Assembly (NCBI GenBank): GCA_041394705.1
Contig: JAWKHS010000005.1
Coordinates: 248,001 to 312,000, forward strand
DNA length: 64,000 nt
Direction: 5' to 3'
Source of the DNA: Vicinamibacterales bacterium
GTDB lineage: Bacteria; Acidobacteriota; Vicinamibacteria; Vicinamibacterales; UBA2999
Below, in pieces: positions 25,236 to 34,486 of the stretch. A program made the position numbers and the translations under genes. The first letter of the stretch is position 1. Each line of letters starts with the position of its first letter. Under the pieces are notes generated by a model. The model worked only from the letters and a program-made list of their open reading frames with translations. It did not search any database and was not told the origin of the DNA.

Positions 25236-26359
25236 TGCGCATCGGCGTGTTGCTGCAGAGCATGAACGAGACGGTCGGCGGCATCGGCGTGTACACGCAG
25301 GAGATCGTGCGCGCGCTGCTCGAGGTCGACACGGCGAACGAGTACGTCCTGATCTATCCGGGCTTCGGACCGGCACAGGCCTGGCTCGGGCAGTTCCGGC
25401 GCTACAGGAACGCGCGGGAGCTGGTCACGGGCGCCTCGCGCGTGCCCTTCGAGACCTACTGGGATCAGGTGGTGATCCCGAAGGTCGGCGACGAGCTGGG
25501 CCTCGACGTCGTGTTCAATCCGCACCTGTCGGTGCCCATCCGCGGCCGCTTCGGCAAGGTGATGGTCGTGCACAACGTCGAGTACCACACCGTGCCGAAC
25601 GTGTACAACGCCCGCATGTACACGTGGTGGTATCTGATGGAGAAGTTCATCATGCCGGCGGCGGACCGCGTGATCTCGCTCTCGAAGGTCATGACGGAGG
25701 ACTTCCGCCGGCACGTGAAGTACCCCATCAGCCAGGTTCGGACGATCTACCACGGGGTGAACGCGAAGTTCTTCGCGCGGCCGGACGACGCTCACCTGGC
25801 GCGGATCCGGGCCGACTACGACCTGCCCGAGCACTATCTGCTCTTCGTCGGGCACCTCTATCCGCAGAAGAACTTCCCGGTCCTCGTGCGCGCGCTCGGC
25901 CAGGTGAAGGACGAGATCCCCCACACGCTGCTCGTGGCGGGCCGGCCCCGCTACAAGTTCGAGGCCGACCTGGCGCTCATCGCCGAGCTCGGCCTCCAGG
26001 ACCGCGTGGTGTTCCTGAACTACGTCCCCAACGACGACCTGCCCTCGCTGTACCGCATGGCGGACGCGTTCGTCTATCCGTCGCTGTACGAATCGTTCGG
26101 CCTGGCCCAGCTCGAGGCCATGGCCTGCGACTGCCCCGTCATCGGCGCCAACGCGGGCGCGATCCCCGAGGTCACGGCCGGGGCCGCCCTGATCTTCGAC
26201 CCCCACAGTCCCGACGATCTCGCCCAGGCGATCCGGCGCGTCACGGGCGACCCGGCGGTCCGGGCCGACCTGGTCGCGAAGGGCGCGGTGCGCGTCCGCG
26301 ACTTCACCTGGGAACGGACGGCGCGCGAGACGCTGGCCGTCTTCCAGGAGCTCGCCTGA
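25235..26359 (+). CDS. GT4 family glycosyltransferase
   Basis: The 374-aa enzyme starts MRIGVLLQSMNETVGGIGVYTQE, with the substrate loop GGIGVY, TIYHGVNAKFFARP at the domain junction, LLFVGHLYPQKNFPVLV, and YPSLYESFGLAQLEAMACDC with the EX7E motif of retaining GT4 enzymes. It most resembles mannosyl/rhamnosyl-type transferases, but donor identity cannot be set. Tightly coupled to the SGNH gene upstream. Confidence 0.93.
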   Translation: MRIGVLLQSMNETVGGIGVYTQEIVRALLEVDTANEYVLIYPGFGPAQAWLGQFRRYRNARELVTGASRVPFETYWDQVVIPKVGDELGLDVVFNPHLSVPIRGRFGKVMVVHNVEYHTVPNVYNARMYTWWYLMEKFIMPAADRVISLSKVMTEDFRRHVKYPISQVRTIYHGVNAKFFARPDDAHLARIRADYDLPEHYLLFVGHLYPQKNFPVLVRALGQVKDEIPHTLLVAGRPRYKFEADLALIAELGLQDRVVFLNYVPNDDLPSLYRMADAFVYPSLYESFGLAQLEAMACDCPVIGANAGAIPEVTAGAALIFDPHSPDDLAQAIRRVTGDPAVRADLVAKGAVRVRDFTWERTARETLAVFQELA

Positions 26360-26386
26360 CGTGGCACGGGCGGGTAGGCGCTGGCG

Positions 26387-27985
26387 ATGACGGACGACGT
26401 CTACGACGCGGTGGTCGTGGGGGCCGGCGCGGCCGGCTGCGTCGCCGCGGACACGCTCACCGCCGGCGGCCTGACGGTCCTGCTGCTCGATGCGGGCCCG
26501 CGGCTCGACGCGCGGCGCGACTTCCCCACGCCCGTGCCGGCCAATCGAGGCGCGCTCGATCGCCGGCTCCTCGCGTGGAGCGGCCAGCCGGTGCAGGCGC
26601 GGGGCCGCGGCTGCAGCCGGGCCACGCGCCGCTACTACGTGGACGACCGCGAGCACCCATACGAGACGCCCCCGGACGCGCCGTTCTACTGGCTGCGGGG
26701 ACGGCAGGTGGGCGGACGGCTCGTCACCTGGGGACGCGTGGCGCCGCGGTTCTCGGACCACGAGTTCCAGCCACGGGCGCACGGCGCCACCGGCGTCGAC
26801 TGGCCGATCGCGTACGCGGACCTCGCGCCCTACTACGCCCAGGTCGAGCGCGCTGTCGGCGTGCACGGCGCGCCGTCGGGCCTGGCCCACCATCCCGACG
26901 GCGAGTACCTGCCGCCGCGCCCGCTGACGCCGGCCGAGCAGCGGCTCGCGGAGGTGGTCGCCGCGCGGTGGCCGACGCGGCGGTTCGGGCCGGCGCCCGT
27001 CGTCGCGCACACGCCGGGCCGCATTCCGCCGCCGCTCGCGTCCGCCCTCGCCACCGGCGTCCTCACCCTCCGGCCCGATGCCGTCGCCACGCGCGTCATC
27101 ACCGGCCCGGCGGGCGACCGCGCCGAGGGCGTCGAGTTCGTGGATCGCGTCACGACGCGGACGCACGTGGCCCGCGCCGCCACGGTGGTCCTCTGCGCGT
27201 CGGCGTTCGAGACGGTGCGCCTGCTGCTCAACTCGACCTCGCCGCGGTATCCCGACGGCCTCGGGAACTCACGCGGGCTGCTCGGGCGGTTCATCATGGA
27301 CCACTGCATGGTGACGCTGACGGGCGCCGCGCCTGGCTCGCCCGCGCCCCCCCCGGACGACGCGCCGGCGGACCCGTACGACATGGCGGCGTTCCATCTG
27401 TACATGCCGGGCTTCCGCAACATCACCGAACCGGCCGCCGGCTTCACGGGCAGCTACAACGTGATGGCCCTGGCGGGCCGCGGCGGCACGGGCTTCGCCT
27501 TCGTGAGCTTCGGTGAGATGCAGGCCCGGAGCGACAACCGTCTCTCACTCGGCGACCGCCGCGACGCCTGGGGCGTGCCCGTGGCCCGGATCGACTGCCG
27601 GCACGACGACCACGATCGGGCGGTGATGGCCGACATGGCCTCGACCCTTCGCGAGATCGCCGGAGCGGCGGGCTTCGTTGTCGCCGATGCGCCAGGATCG
27701 CCGCTCGGCCGCCTGCGGGCGTGGGTGGCCCCGGACACGCGGATGCCGGGCAGCCACGGCCATTACCCGGGGGCGTCGATCCACGAGATGGGCGGCGCCC
27801 GCATGGGGCGCTCGCCGGACGACTCGGTCGTGAATGCCTGGAACCAGTGCTGGGACGTGCCCAACGTCGTCGTCGCCGACGCCGCGTGCTTCCCCTCGTC
27901 GGGCTACCAGAACATCACGCTGACGATCATGGCGATCGCCGCCCGGGCGGCCAGGCACGTCGTCGACGGACACGGGAAGGGCTGA
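26387..27985 (+). CDS. GMC-family FAD-dependent oxidoreductase
   Basis: The 532-aa protein opens with the FAD-binding dinucleotide fold YDAVVVGAGAAGCVAAD, contains VGGRLVTWGRVAPRF and ends with the GMC C-terminal domain HEMGGARMG and GYQNITLTIMAIAARAA, which carry the conserved His and Asn of the active site. GMC enzymes oxidise alcohol groups of sugars, sterols or alcohols. It begins 27 nt after GT4 and is followed after 1 nt by an aldo/keto reductase gene, suggesting a linked oxidation/reduction on the same substrate. Confidence 0.9.
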   Translation: MTDDVYDAVVVGAGAAGCVAADTLTAGGLTVLLLDAGPRLDARRDFPTPVPANRGALDRRLLAWSGQPVQARGRGCSRATRRYYVDDREHPYETPPDAPFYWLRGRQVGGRLVTWGRVAPRFSDHEFQPRAHGATGVDWPIAYADLAPYYAQVERAVGVHGAPSGLAHHPDGEYLPPRPLTPAEQRLAEVVAARWPTRRFGPAPVVAHTPGRIPPPLASALATGVLTLRPDAVATRVITGPAGDRAEGVEFVDRVTTRTHVARAATVVLCASAFETVRLLLNSTSPRYPDGLGNSRGLLGRFIMDHCMVTLTGAAPGSPAPPPDDAPADPYDMAAFHLYMPGFRNITEPAAGFTGSYNVMALAGRGGTGFAFVSFGEMQARSDNRLSLGDRRDAWGVPVARIDCRHDDHDRAVMADMASTLREIAGAAGFVVADAPGSPLGRLRAWVAPDTRMPGSHGHYPGASIHEMGGARMGRSPDDSVVNAWNQCWDVPNVVVADAACFPSSGYQNITLTIMAIAARAARHVVDGHGKG

Positions 27986-27986
27986 C

Positions 27987-29012
27987 GTGCAGCACGTGAC
28001 GATGGAGGGGATCCCGGTGCCCGTGTCGCGGGTGGTGCTCGGCACCGACTGGTGCGACGCGCGTCGTCTGCTTCGGATCGGCGGCCGGCGGATCGCGCTG
28101 CCGGGGGCCGATGCCCGGAAGCAGGCGCACGTCTTCGACGTCTTCGACGCCGCCATCGACGCGGGATACACCGCCTTCGACACCGCCCGCCACTACGCCG
28201 GCAGCGAGGACGTGCTGGGCGCGTGGCTCCGGCGCCGCGGCCTGCGCGACCGCGTCGTCCTCATCACGAAGGGCGGACACCCGGGCCCGGCCGGCGAGCC
28301 GCGGCTCTCGGCGGCCCACATCGCCGCGGACCTGGAGGCGTCGCGCCGGCGCCTCGGCGTCGACTGCCTGGACCTGTACCTGCTCCACCGCGACGACGAA
28401 GCGACCGCGGTGGAGCCGATCCTCGACGCGCTGCAGGCGCACGTCGCGCGCGGGCACGTTCGCCGGATCGGCGTGTCGAACTGGCGCCGCGCGCGGGTCG
28501 AGGCCGCGCGGGCCGCGGCGGCCGCGCGAGGCCTGCACGGCTTCACGGCGAGCAGCCTGCAGCTGAGCCTGGCCGACTGGGTGAGCACGCCCTGGCCCGG
28601 CGCCCGGTCGGTGTCCGGCGCGTCGGGCGTGGCCGAGCGCGAGTGGTACCGCGCGCAGCCGTTGTGGTTCCTCGCGTATTCGAGCCTCGCGATGGGCTTC
28701 TTCTCGGACGCGCGATCGGCCGATCCCGTGGACCAGCCGCCGACGCTCGCCGCGCAGACCTTCGACAGCGCCGTCAACCGGGAGCGGCGCACGCGCGTGC
28801 GCCATCTCGCGGGCGTACTGGGCGTCACCGCCGGACAGGTCGCCCTGGCCTGGGTCCTCCATGAGCTGCCACGAGCCCTGGCGGTGGTCGGTTCCCGGCA
28901 GCCCGCCGCCGCGGCCGACGCCGCGGCCGCCTGTGCCGTGGCGCTGACGGAGGCCGAGCGCCAGTGGCTCGACTCGGGCGGCCCGACGCCGCCAGGCGTG
29001 GACGCCCGATGA
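27987..29012 (+). CDS. Aldo/keto reductase
   Basis: The 341-aa TIM-barrel protein shows the AKR tetrad: Asp and Tyr in FDTARHYAGSE, Lys in VVLITKGGH and His in DLYLLHRDD. RRIGVSNW and TAGQVALAWVL are also characteristic. It would reduce a carbonyl with NADPH. The likely start is GTG at 27987, with GTG at 27996 and ATG at 28002 as alternatives. The stop overlaps the flippase start (ATGA). Confidence 0.92.
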   Translation: MQHVTMEGIPVPVSRVVLGTDWCDARRLLRIGGRRIALPGADARKQAHVFDVFDAAIDAGYTAFDTARHYAGSEDVLGAWLRRRGLRDRVVLITKGGHPGPAGEPRLSAAHIAADLEASRRRLGVDCLDLYLLHRDDEATAVEPILDALQAHVARGHVRRIGVSNWRRARVEAARAAAAARGLHGFTASSLQLSLADWVSTPWPGARSVSGASGVAEREWYRAQPLWFLAYSSLAMGFFSDARSADPVDQPPTLAAQTFDSAVNRERRTRVRHLAGVLGVTAGQVALAWVLHELPRALAVVGSRQPAAAADAAAACAVALTEAERQWLDSGGPTPPGVDAR

Positions 29013-30499
29013 GCGGCGCTCCCGCCGGCACGGCCCCGGACGACGTGAACGCCCTGGCTGGCGACGCCGAACGCCGTCAGCGCCGGGGCACGCAGCAGCT
29101 CCTGCTCGCGCGCGTCCTGGTCTACGGCTCGGCCTACGTCGTCGCGGCGATCCTCGCACGGCAGCTGGGCGCCGAGGACTACGGGACCTACGGCGTCATC
29201 ATGTCCCAGCTGCTCTGGCTCGAGATCGTCGTCAACTCGGGCGTCCCCGCCGCCATGGCGAAGCGGCTCGCCGACGACGCTCCGGGCGCCGCCGCGATCG
29301 AAGCGGCCGGCCGTGGACTCCTGGTCGGAGGCGCACTCGCGGCGGTCGGCCTCGGTTGGCTGGGCGCGCCGACGCTCGCCGGTCTGATGCGGATTCCGTC
29401 CGGCGACTGGCTGCTGCGCCTCGCGCTGCTCGACGTGCCGCTGGCCGCGGCCTATGCGTCCTACGAGGGCCTGCTCTATGGCACCCGCCGCTTCGGAGTG
29501 CTCGCCGTGGCCCAGGCCGGGGTGGCGGCCGCGCGGATCGCGGGCGTCGTGGTGCTGACGCGTCTCGGCGTCTCGCTGGTCGGGGCGCTGCTCGTGAACG
29601 TGCTGGCCACCGCCGCGGTCTGCACCGCGCTCGCCCTGCGGTTCCCACCGCGGCGGCTCACGTTCCCCTGGTCCCGCGCCGTGGCGCTCGTGACCGTCGC
29701 GGCGCCGGTGGCGCTCTACCTCGTGACGAGCCAGGTCGTCGTGAACCTCGACCTGTGGGCGCTGAAGAGTCTCTGGCGGGGCGACGCGGACGTGGTCGGC
29801 TTCTACGTGGCCTCGGCGAACCTCGCGCGCACGCTCGGCGTCGTGCCGGCCGTGCAGGCGGGCGTGCTCTTCGCGTCCATCGCGTGGGCGGTCGCGGCCG
29901 GCGACCGGGCCAGGGCCACGCGCCACATCCAGGAGGCCGCGCGCTTCGCGCTCGTCGTCGTGACGGCCGCCGTGGCGATCCTGAGCCTCGACGCCGGCGA
30001 GATCCTCTCGGTCCTCTTCTCCCGCGCCTACGCGGGCGGCGGCGCGTACTTCCCGTTCCAGGTGACGGGCTTCGCGCTCTTCGCGCTCATGGACGTCTTC
30101 GCCAACGCGCTGATGGCCGGCGGCCGGCGCTGGATGGCCGCCGCCGTCATCGTGTGCGTGCTCCCGGTGATGCTGGCGGCCAACGTCGTGCTCATCCCCC
30201 GCTTCGGCGCCGTCGGCGCGGGCACGTCGATGGTCCTGAGCATCGCGCTCTGCACCGCGGCCACGGGCGCCCTCACCTATCGGGCCTTCGGCCCGGTGGT
30301 CCGCCTCGCCACGCTGGCCAGGATCGCGGCGGCCGCCGCCGTGGCGGCGGCGGTGAGCCGGCTCCTGCCGGTGGCGGGACCGCTCGTGCTCGTGAAGACG
30401 GCCGCGCTCGGCCTCCTCTACCTGGGCGTGCTGGCCGCGCTCGGCGAGATCTCGCGCGACGATCTCGGGTTCGGCGCCCGCTCGGGCGCAGCGTCCTGA
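29009..30499 (+). CDS. Polysaccharide flippase (Wzx/MOP superfamily)
   Basis: The 496-aa protein has about 12 hydrophobic helices and the N-terminal region LARVLVYGSAYVVAAILARQ followed by LGAEDYGTYGVIM, characteristic of O-antigen/teichoic-acid exporters of the MOP superfamily. It should flip lipid-linked oligosaccharide across the inner membrane. Its presence defines the surrounding locus as making an exported, lipid-carrier-linked glycan. It is the last plus-strand gene of this block and converges on the GT39-like gene. Confidence 0.92.
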   Translation: MSGAPAGTAPDDVNALAGDAERRQRRGTQQLLLARVLVYGSAYVVAAILARQLGAEDYGTYGVIMSQLLWLEIVVNSGVPAAMAKRLADDAPGAAAIEAAGRGLLVGGALAAVGLGWLGAPTLAGLMRIPSGDWLLRLALLDVPLAAAYASYEGLLYGTRRFGVLAVAQAGVAAARIAGVVVLTRLGVSLVGALLVNVLATAAVCTALALRFPPRRLTFPWSRAVALVTVAAPVALYLVTSQVVVNLDLWALKSLWRGDADVVGFYVASANLARTLGVVPAVQAGVLFASIAWAVAAGDRARATRHIQEAARFALVVVTAAVAILSLDAGEILSVLFSRAYAGGGAYFPFQVTGFALFALMDVFANALMAGGRRWMAAAVIVCVLPVMLAANVVLIPRFGAVGAGTSMVLSIALCTAATGALTYRAFGPVVRLATLARIAAAAAVAAAVSRLLPVAGPLVLVKTAALGLLYLGVLAALGEISRDDLGFGARSGAAS

Positions 30500-30507
30500 C
30501 CGCGGCC

Positions 30508-32475
30508 TCAGCGAAGGCCGCCGGCGTCGAACACGACGTAGTGCCCGCGGCGCCACGACGGCGCCCGGAACACCTCCTCGAAACTCCGGACTCGCTCCGG
30601 CGTCGACAGGATCACGAGGTCGTAGCGGCCGGCCACGAGGCTCGCGCGGCACGCCGGGGCCGCGAAGCCCTCGTCGCACGCCGTGCCCCTGACGTCGGTG
30701 CTCCACTCGGGTGGTGGCGGCGCCCCGGCGAGGGCCCGGTTGACGGGCAGCGACAGCAGCGCCTGGCGCCGGTAGACGAGCTCGTTGACGGCCGTGAACC
30801 GCTCCGGGCGGCCGGCGAGCACCACGATCCCCAGGTCGCCCCAGTCCTGGTTCCGCTCGATCAGGATCCGCGCGTCGGGCGCCACCCGGCCGGCGGCCTG
30901 GAGATCACGCAGGGTCTCGCCGACGGCGATCGCCTCGCGCGGATACACCGCCGGGTAGTTCAGGGATCGCCCGGCGTCGAAGAGCAGCGTGACGCCGAGC
31001 ACGAGGCCCACCGCCACCGCCACCTCCGTCCGCCAGGGCCCGCGCCGGGTCAGCGTCCAGACGACGGCGTATCCGGCCCACGGCAGCGCGAGCACCACGA
31101 ACAGCACCAGGAACCGCGCGTAGAAGATGGAGGCCGGCAGCTGGCCCTTGAAGACGACCAGGCAGACGGCGAAGGTCGCGGCCACGGCACCCAGGTAGCG
31201 CCATGCCGTCCGCTCGATGCCCTGGCGCGCGGCCACCACGATCCCGGCCGCCGTGAGCGCGACCTCGAGCGGGAAGGCACCCGCGGCCATCACGAGCATG
31301 TTCATCTGGGGATAGACGGGCGACTGGCTGACGGCCAGGCGCGTCGCGCCGGCGCGGACGGCCTCACGGTCCGCCATGCCCGTGACCATCCACGCGTTCA
31401 CCGAATGCAGCGACGGCAGCCAGTCCCCGAGCGCGACGTACGAGCCGGCCATCCAGAAGAGCGGGTACGCCGCCATCAGCACGGCCGCCGCGCTCGCGCT
31501 GGCCAACCAGCGCGGCGCCAGCGTGCCGTCCCGCCGGCGGCGGTAGGCCGCGTGGACCACGAACAGGCCGAAGACGCCGCAGAAGAACCAGTTCTCGTAG
31601 CGGAAGCCGTTGGCGAGCGCGAGCCACCCGGCGGCCGCCAGGAGCCGCCCCGGCGTGTCCTGCCGCAGCCAGCGGATGAACGCCACCGCGAAGAGCTGCA
31701 GGACCACGACGGCGGACAGGTCCGACGTCATGCTCGACAGACCCAGCCAGACGTGCCAGGGCTGGAAGGCGGCGAGGACGGCGGTGACGACGCCGGCCAC
31801 CTTGCCGAACAGCTCGCGGCCGATCGCGTAGGCCAGCAGCACGACGCCCGCCGACAGGGCGAGATTCACCAGGCGAGGCGTGACGTACAGATCGCGGTGC
31901 AGGGCCAGCGCCAGACCGAAGAGATAGTCGGGAAACGGCAGCCAGCCCGAGCCCGAGAGTCCGAGCCACCCGTCCCAGCCGAAGTCGAGCCGGTGGAACT
32001 GCCGCCAGTAGTCGGCGGTGAGCGCGCGCGAGAAGTCGTCGGCACCGTAGGCCCGGTAGCCGAGGAAATACAAGCCGAACTGCAGGGCCGTCTTCGCGGC
32101 GACGACGGCCGCCAGCATCCAGGCCGTGACGGCCGAGGGGCCCGCCACCTGGCCGATCAGCCGATCGACCGCCATCGGCGCGCGGTCGACCGCCGGCGGA
32201 CGCCACCAGAGTACGACGGCCGCCAGCGCCGTCGCGGCGGCGGCGGCAATCGCCACCAGCCGCGTGGTCTGGAGGTCGGTCATGAGCCAGGCGTTGGCGC
32301 GCAAGCCGGGCGGCAGCGGCAGCCACGCGGCCAGCGACGGTCCGGGCACGGCCAGTGCCGCCGTCGCGAGCGCGGCCGCCGCGGCGCCAACGGCCAGCAG
32401 CCACGCCGGAGACCGCGGTACGTGGACCGCCCGGCCGTCGCCCGGGGTGTCGGCCCCCCCGGTGCTGTCGCTCAC
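30508..32475 (-). CDS. Integral-membrane GT39/ArnT-like glycosyltransferase
   Basis: The 655-aa protein has 12 or more hydrophobic helices and, after the early helices, an acidic motif YGADDFSRALTADYW in an extracytoplasmic loop, where GT39/GT83 enzymes carry their catalytic acidic residues. These use polyprenyl-phosphate sugars and act outside the membrane. The soluble C-terminal part (last about 150 aa) contains RILIERNQDWGDLG. The GTG start overlaps the stop of the upstream SGNH gene (GTGA), so the two are coupled. Confidence 0.82.
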   Translation of the reverse strand: MSDSTGGADTPGDGRAVHVPRSPAWLLAVGAAAAALATAALAVPGPSLAAWLPLPPGLRANAWLMTDLQTTRLVAIAAAAATALAAVVLWWRPPAVDRAPMAVDRLIGQVAGPSAVTAWMLAAVVAAKTALQFGLYFLGYRAYGADDFSRALTADYWRQFHRLDFGWDGWLGLSGSGWLPFPDYLFGLALALHRDLYVTPRLVNLALSAGVVLLAYAIGRELFGKVAGVVTAVLAAFQPWHVWLGLSSMTSDLSAVVVLQLFAVAFIRWLRQDTPGRLLAAAGWLALANGFRYENWFFCGVFGLFVVHAAYRRRRDGTLAPRWLASASAAAVLMAAYPLFWMAGSYVALGDWLPSLHSVNAWMVTGMADREAVRAGATRLAVSQSPVYPQMNMLVMAAGAFPLEVALTAAGIVVAARQGIERTAWRYLGAVAATFAVCLVVFKGQLPASIFYARFLVLFVVLALPWAGYAVVWTLTRRGPWRTEVAVAVGLVLGVTLLFDAGRSLNYPAVYPREAIAVGETLRDLQAAGRVAPDARILIERNQDWGDLGIVVLAGRPERFTAVNELVYRRQALLSLPVNRALAGAPPPPEWSTDVRGTACDEGFAAPACRASLVAGRYDLVILSTPERVRSFEEVFRAPSWRRGHYVVFDAGGLR

Positions 32476-34022
32476 CGGGCCTCCGGGCCGGCGGACGGCG
32501 CCCCGACGCCCGCCGCGGCCTCGCCGTCCAGGAGCGGCCCCAGGCGATCGATGACCTCGTGCGCGATGAGGGCCTGCCCGGCCGGATTGGGGTGGCCGTC
32601 CACTTCGAAGAACAGCTGCTCGCCGTCGCGGGCGTGCGCCTTGAAGGACGGCGCCAGGTCGAACCACGCGATGCCGCGCGCGTCGAGCGCGGTCCGGAGG
32701 TCGGCCGTGGGATCGGGAGGCGTGGTGCCGAGGAGCGGCAGGTAGACCTCCTCCTTCCCGGGCAGGAGCACCACCAGCAGGCGCGCACCGCCGGCCGTGG
32801 TCTCCGCCTGCAGGCGCTGCAGCGCCTCGACGGCCAGCCGGAACTCGCGGGTGTCACGCCTGCCGAGACGGGACTGGGCGAGGAACTCGCCCTCCGAGAG
32901 CAGAAGCTCCGCGCCGCCCGGCGTCGTGTAGACGTCGCGCGCGGTGTCGCCGCCGCCAGCGCCGTGCAGGACGCCAAGGAGGTTGTAGAGATAGCTCCGT
33001 TTCAGGGTCCGGTACACGGCCACGCGGGCCACGTCCACGGCGCTCGCGACCGGGGCGGCGGGACTGAACCCGCTGTATCTCGGACGGCCGAAATCGCGCC
33101 AGATCAGGTAGTTGCCGCCGGCGCCGAGCGCGAGCCAGTCGTCGAAGGCCGCCGTGTCCCAGAAGTCGTTCCTGGCGAAGAACCCGACGATCACCACGCG
33201 GGGACGCAGCCGCGCGCCGAAGGTCGTGAACAGCCGCTCGTACTGCTGCGGACTGGCGCCGATGAGGCCCAGGTTGATCAGCCGGCGCGGGCCGATCGCG
33301 TCGCGCACGACCGAGGGCCAGGCCTCGTCGTCGGCCACGCCGTACCCGAAGGTGAGCGAGTCCCCGATGGTGACGACGTCCGCGGTGGCCGGCCACGGCC
33401 AGGCGTTCCTGAAGCCCAGGCCATCCACGTGATGCACGGCGTGGAAGTCCTTGCCGAAGAGCTCGATGGCCTCGTTCGGCCGGTGCAGGTAGCCGACCTC
33501 CGGATGCGGCACGCCGAACTGCCGCGGATCGATCCGCATCAGTTGCTGGATCTCGGGACGGAAGGCGCCCGCGCCGACACGCAGCGCCGCCTCGGTCATC
33601 ACAAGGCTCAGCACCACGCCGGCCACCGCCGTCACCAGGCCGAACCAGTCCACCCGCGTCAGGCGCTCGCCCAGCGGCCGGGTCCGCAGGCTGGCGCCCG
33701 CGGCCAGGAGCAGCAGCACGATCGTGAGGCCGCCGGCGAACGGTGTGACGCCCCAGCGCCAGAGACGGACGCCCAGCCCCACGAGCGCGCACGTCCCGGC
33801 GGCAAGGAGGAGCATGCCGCGCCGATCGGACCTGGTGCGGCGACTGGCGACCCAGAGGGCGACGGCCAGGAGGATCGTCCAGACCCCGGCCCAGTCGCGG
33901 GCCCAGGGCGGCGCCGCCTCGGCCCCTCGCCCGGTGAGCGCGATCGCACTCCAGAGCGCCGCCAGCGCGAGGGCGGCGACGTCCGGATAGGACGCTCCCC
34001 GAAGGCGCGAGCTGAGCGGCAT
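32472..34022 (-). CDS. Multi-spanning SGNH hydrolase/acyltransferase-like protein
   Basis: The 516-aa protein has four or five N-terminal membrane helices (residues about 12-145), unlike its two single-anchor paralogues, then a periplasmic SGNH domain with VVTIGDSLTFGYG (GDS 220-222), LLPGKEEVYLPLL and the dyad FEVDGHPNPAGQ (Asp475, His477). A GAAAGGAG Shine-Dalgarno lies just upstream of the ATG at 34022. Its coupling to the GT39-like gene suggests the pair decorates one periplasmic glycan or lipid-linked intermediate. Confidence 0.82.
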   Translation of the reverse strand: MPLSSRLRGASYPDVAALALAALWSAIALTGRGAEAAPPWARDWAGVWTILLAVALWVASRRTRSDRRGMLLLAAGTCALVGLGVRLWRWGVTPFAGGLTIVLLLLAAGASLRTRPLGERLTRVDWFGLVTAVAGVVLSLVMTEAALRVGAGAFRPEIQQLMRIDPRQFGVPHPEVGYLHRPNEAIELFGKDFHAVHHVDGLGFRNAWPWPATADVVTIGDSLTFGYGVADDEAWPSVVRDAIGPRRLINLGLIGASPQQYERLFTTFGARLRPRVVIVGFFARNDFWDTAAFDDWLALGAGGNYLIWRDFGRPRYSGFSPAAPVASAVDVARVAVYRTLKRSYLYNLLGVLHGAGGGDTARDVYTTPGGAELLLSEGEFLAQSRLGRRDTREFRLAVEALQRLQAETTAGGARLLVVLLPGKEEVYLPLLGTTPPDPTADLRTALDARGIAWFDLAPSFKAHARDGEQLFFEVDGHPNPAGQALIAHEVIDRLGPLLDGEAAAGVGAPSAGPEAR

Positions 34023-34486
34023 GGGTCTCCTTTCAGCGACGGCGGCGGGCCGGGGCCGCGCCTCCGGACCGCGGCCGCCGGGCCTCGAGGGCACACGCGA
34101 GGACGCCGGGCCGCAGCTCCCGCGTCCTGCCACCAGCGCCCGATCGCGACGCGTGTCCAGACTCTACCATCCGCGTTCGATCGCGGCAGACGTGCCGCCC
34201 GCGGCACGCGCGCGCCGCGTGCATCGCCGCGCACTCACGCACCCGCCGGCACGGCCGTGCACGCTCCGCGCGCGATCGCGGCGGCGACGTGAATCGGCGA
34301 CGGTATACTTTTTCGCGTGATCGCTCCTCCCCTGGGGCCACGTCGCCGCGCCGTCCGGGCGCGGGGACGGCGCCGGGCGGCCGCCGCCGGAGCGCGTGCG
34401 CGAGCCGCGGCCCACGCCGGCGAGTGGCGCGAACGGTGAACGCCGGTCCGTCGCAACGCTCCGCCGTGCCGGCCCGCGATCCGCGC
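34023..34486. other. Divergent intergenic region between the SGNH and GMC genes
   Basis: About 460 bp separate the minus-strand SGNH gene from the plus-strand GMC gene. A -10-like TATACT lies at 34304-34309 for the plus strand, with no good -35 at 16-18 bp. No coding sequence was recognised; the open frames are Arg/Ala-rich composition artefacts. Confidence 0.5.
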
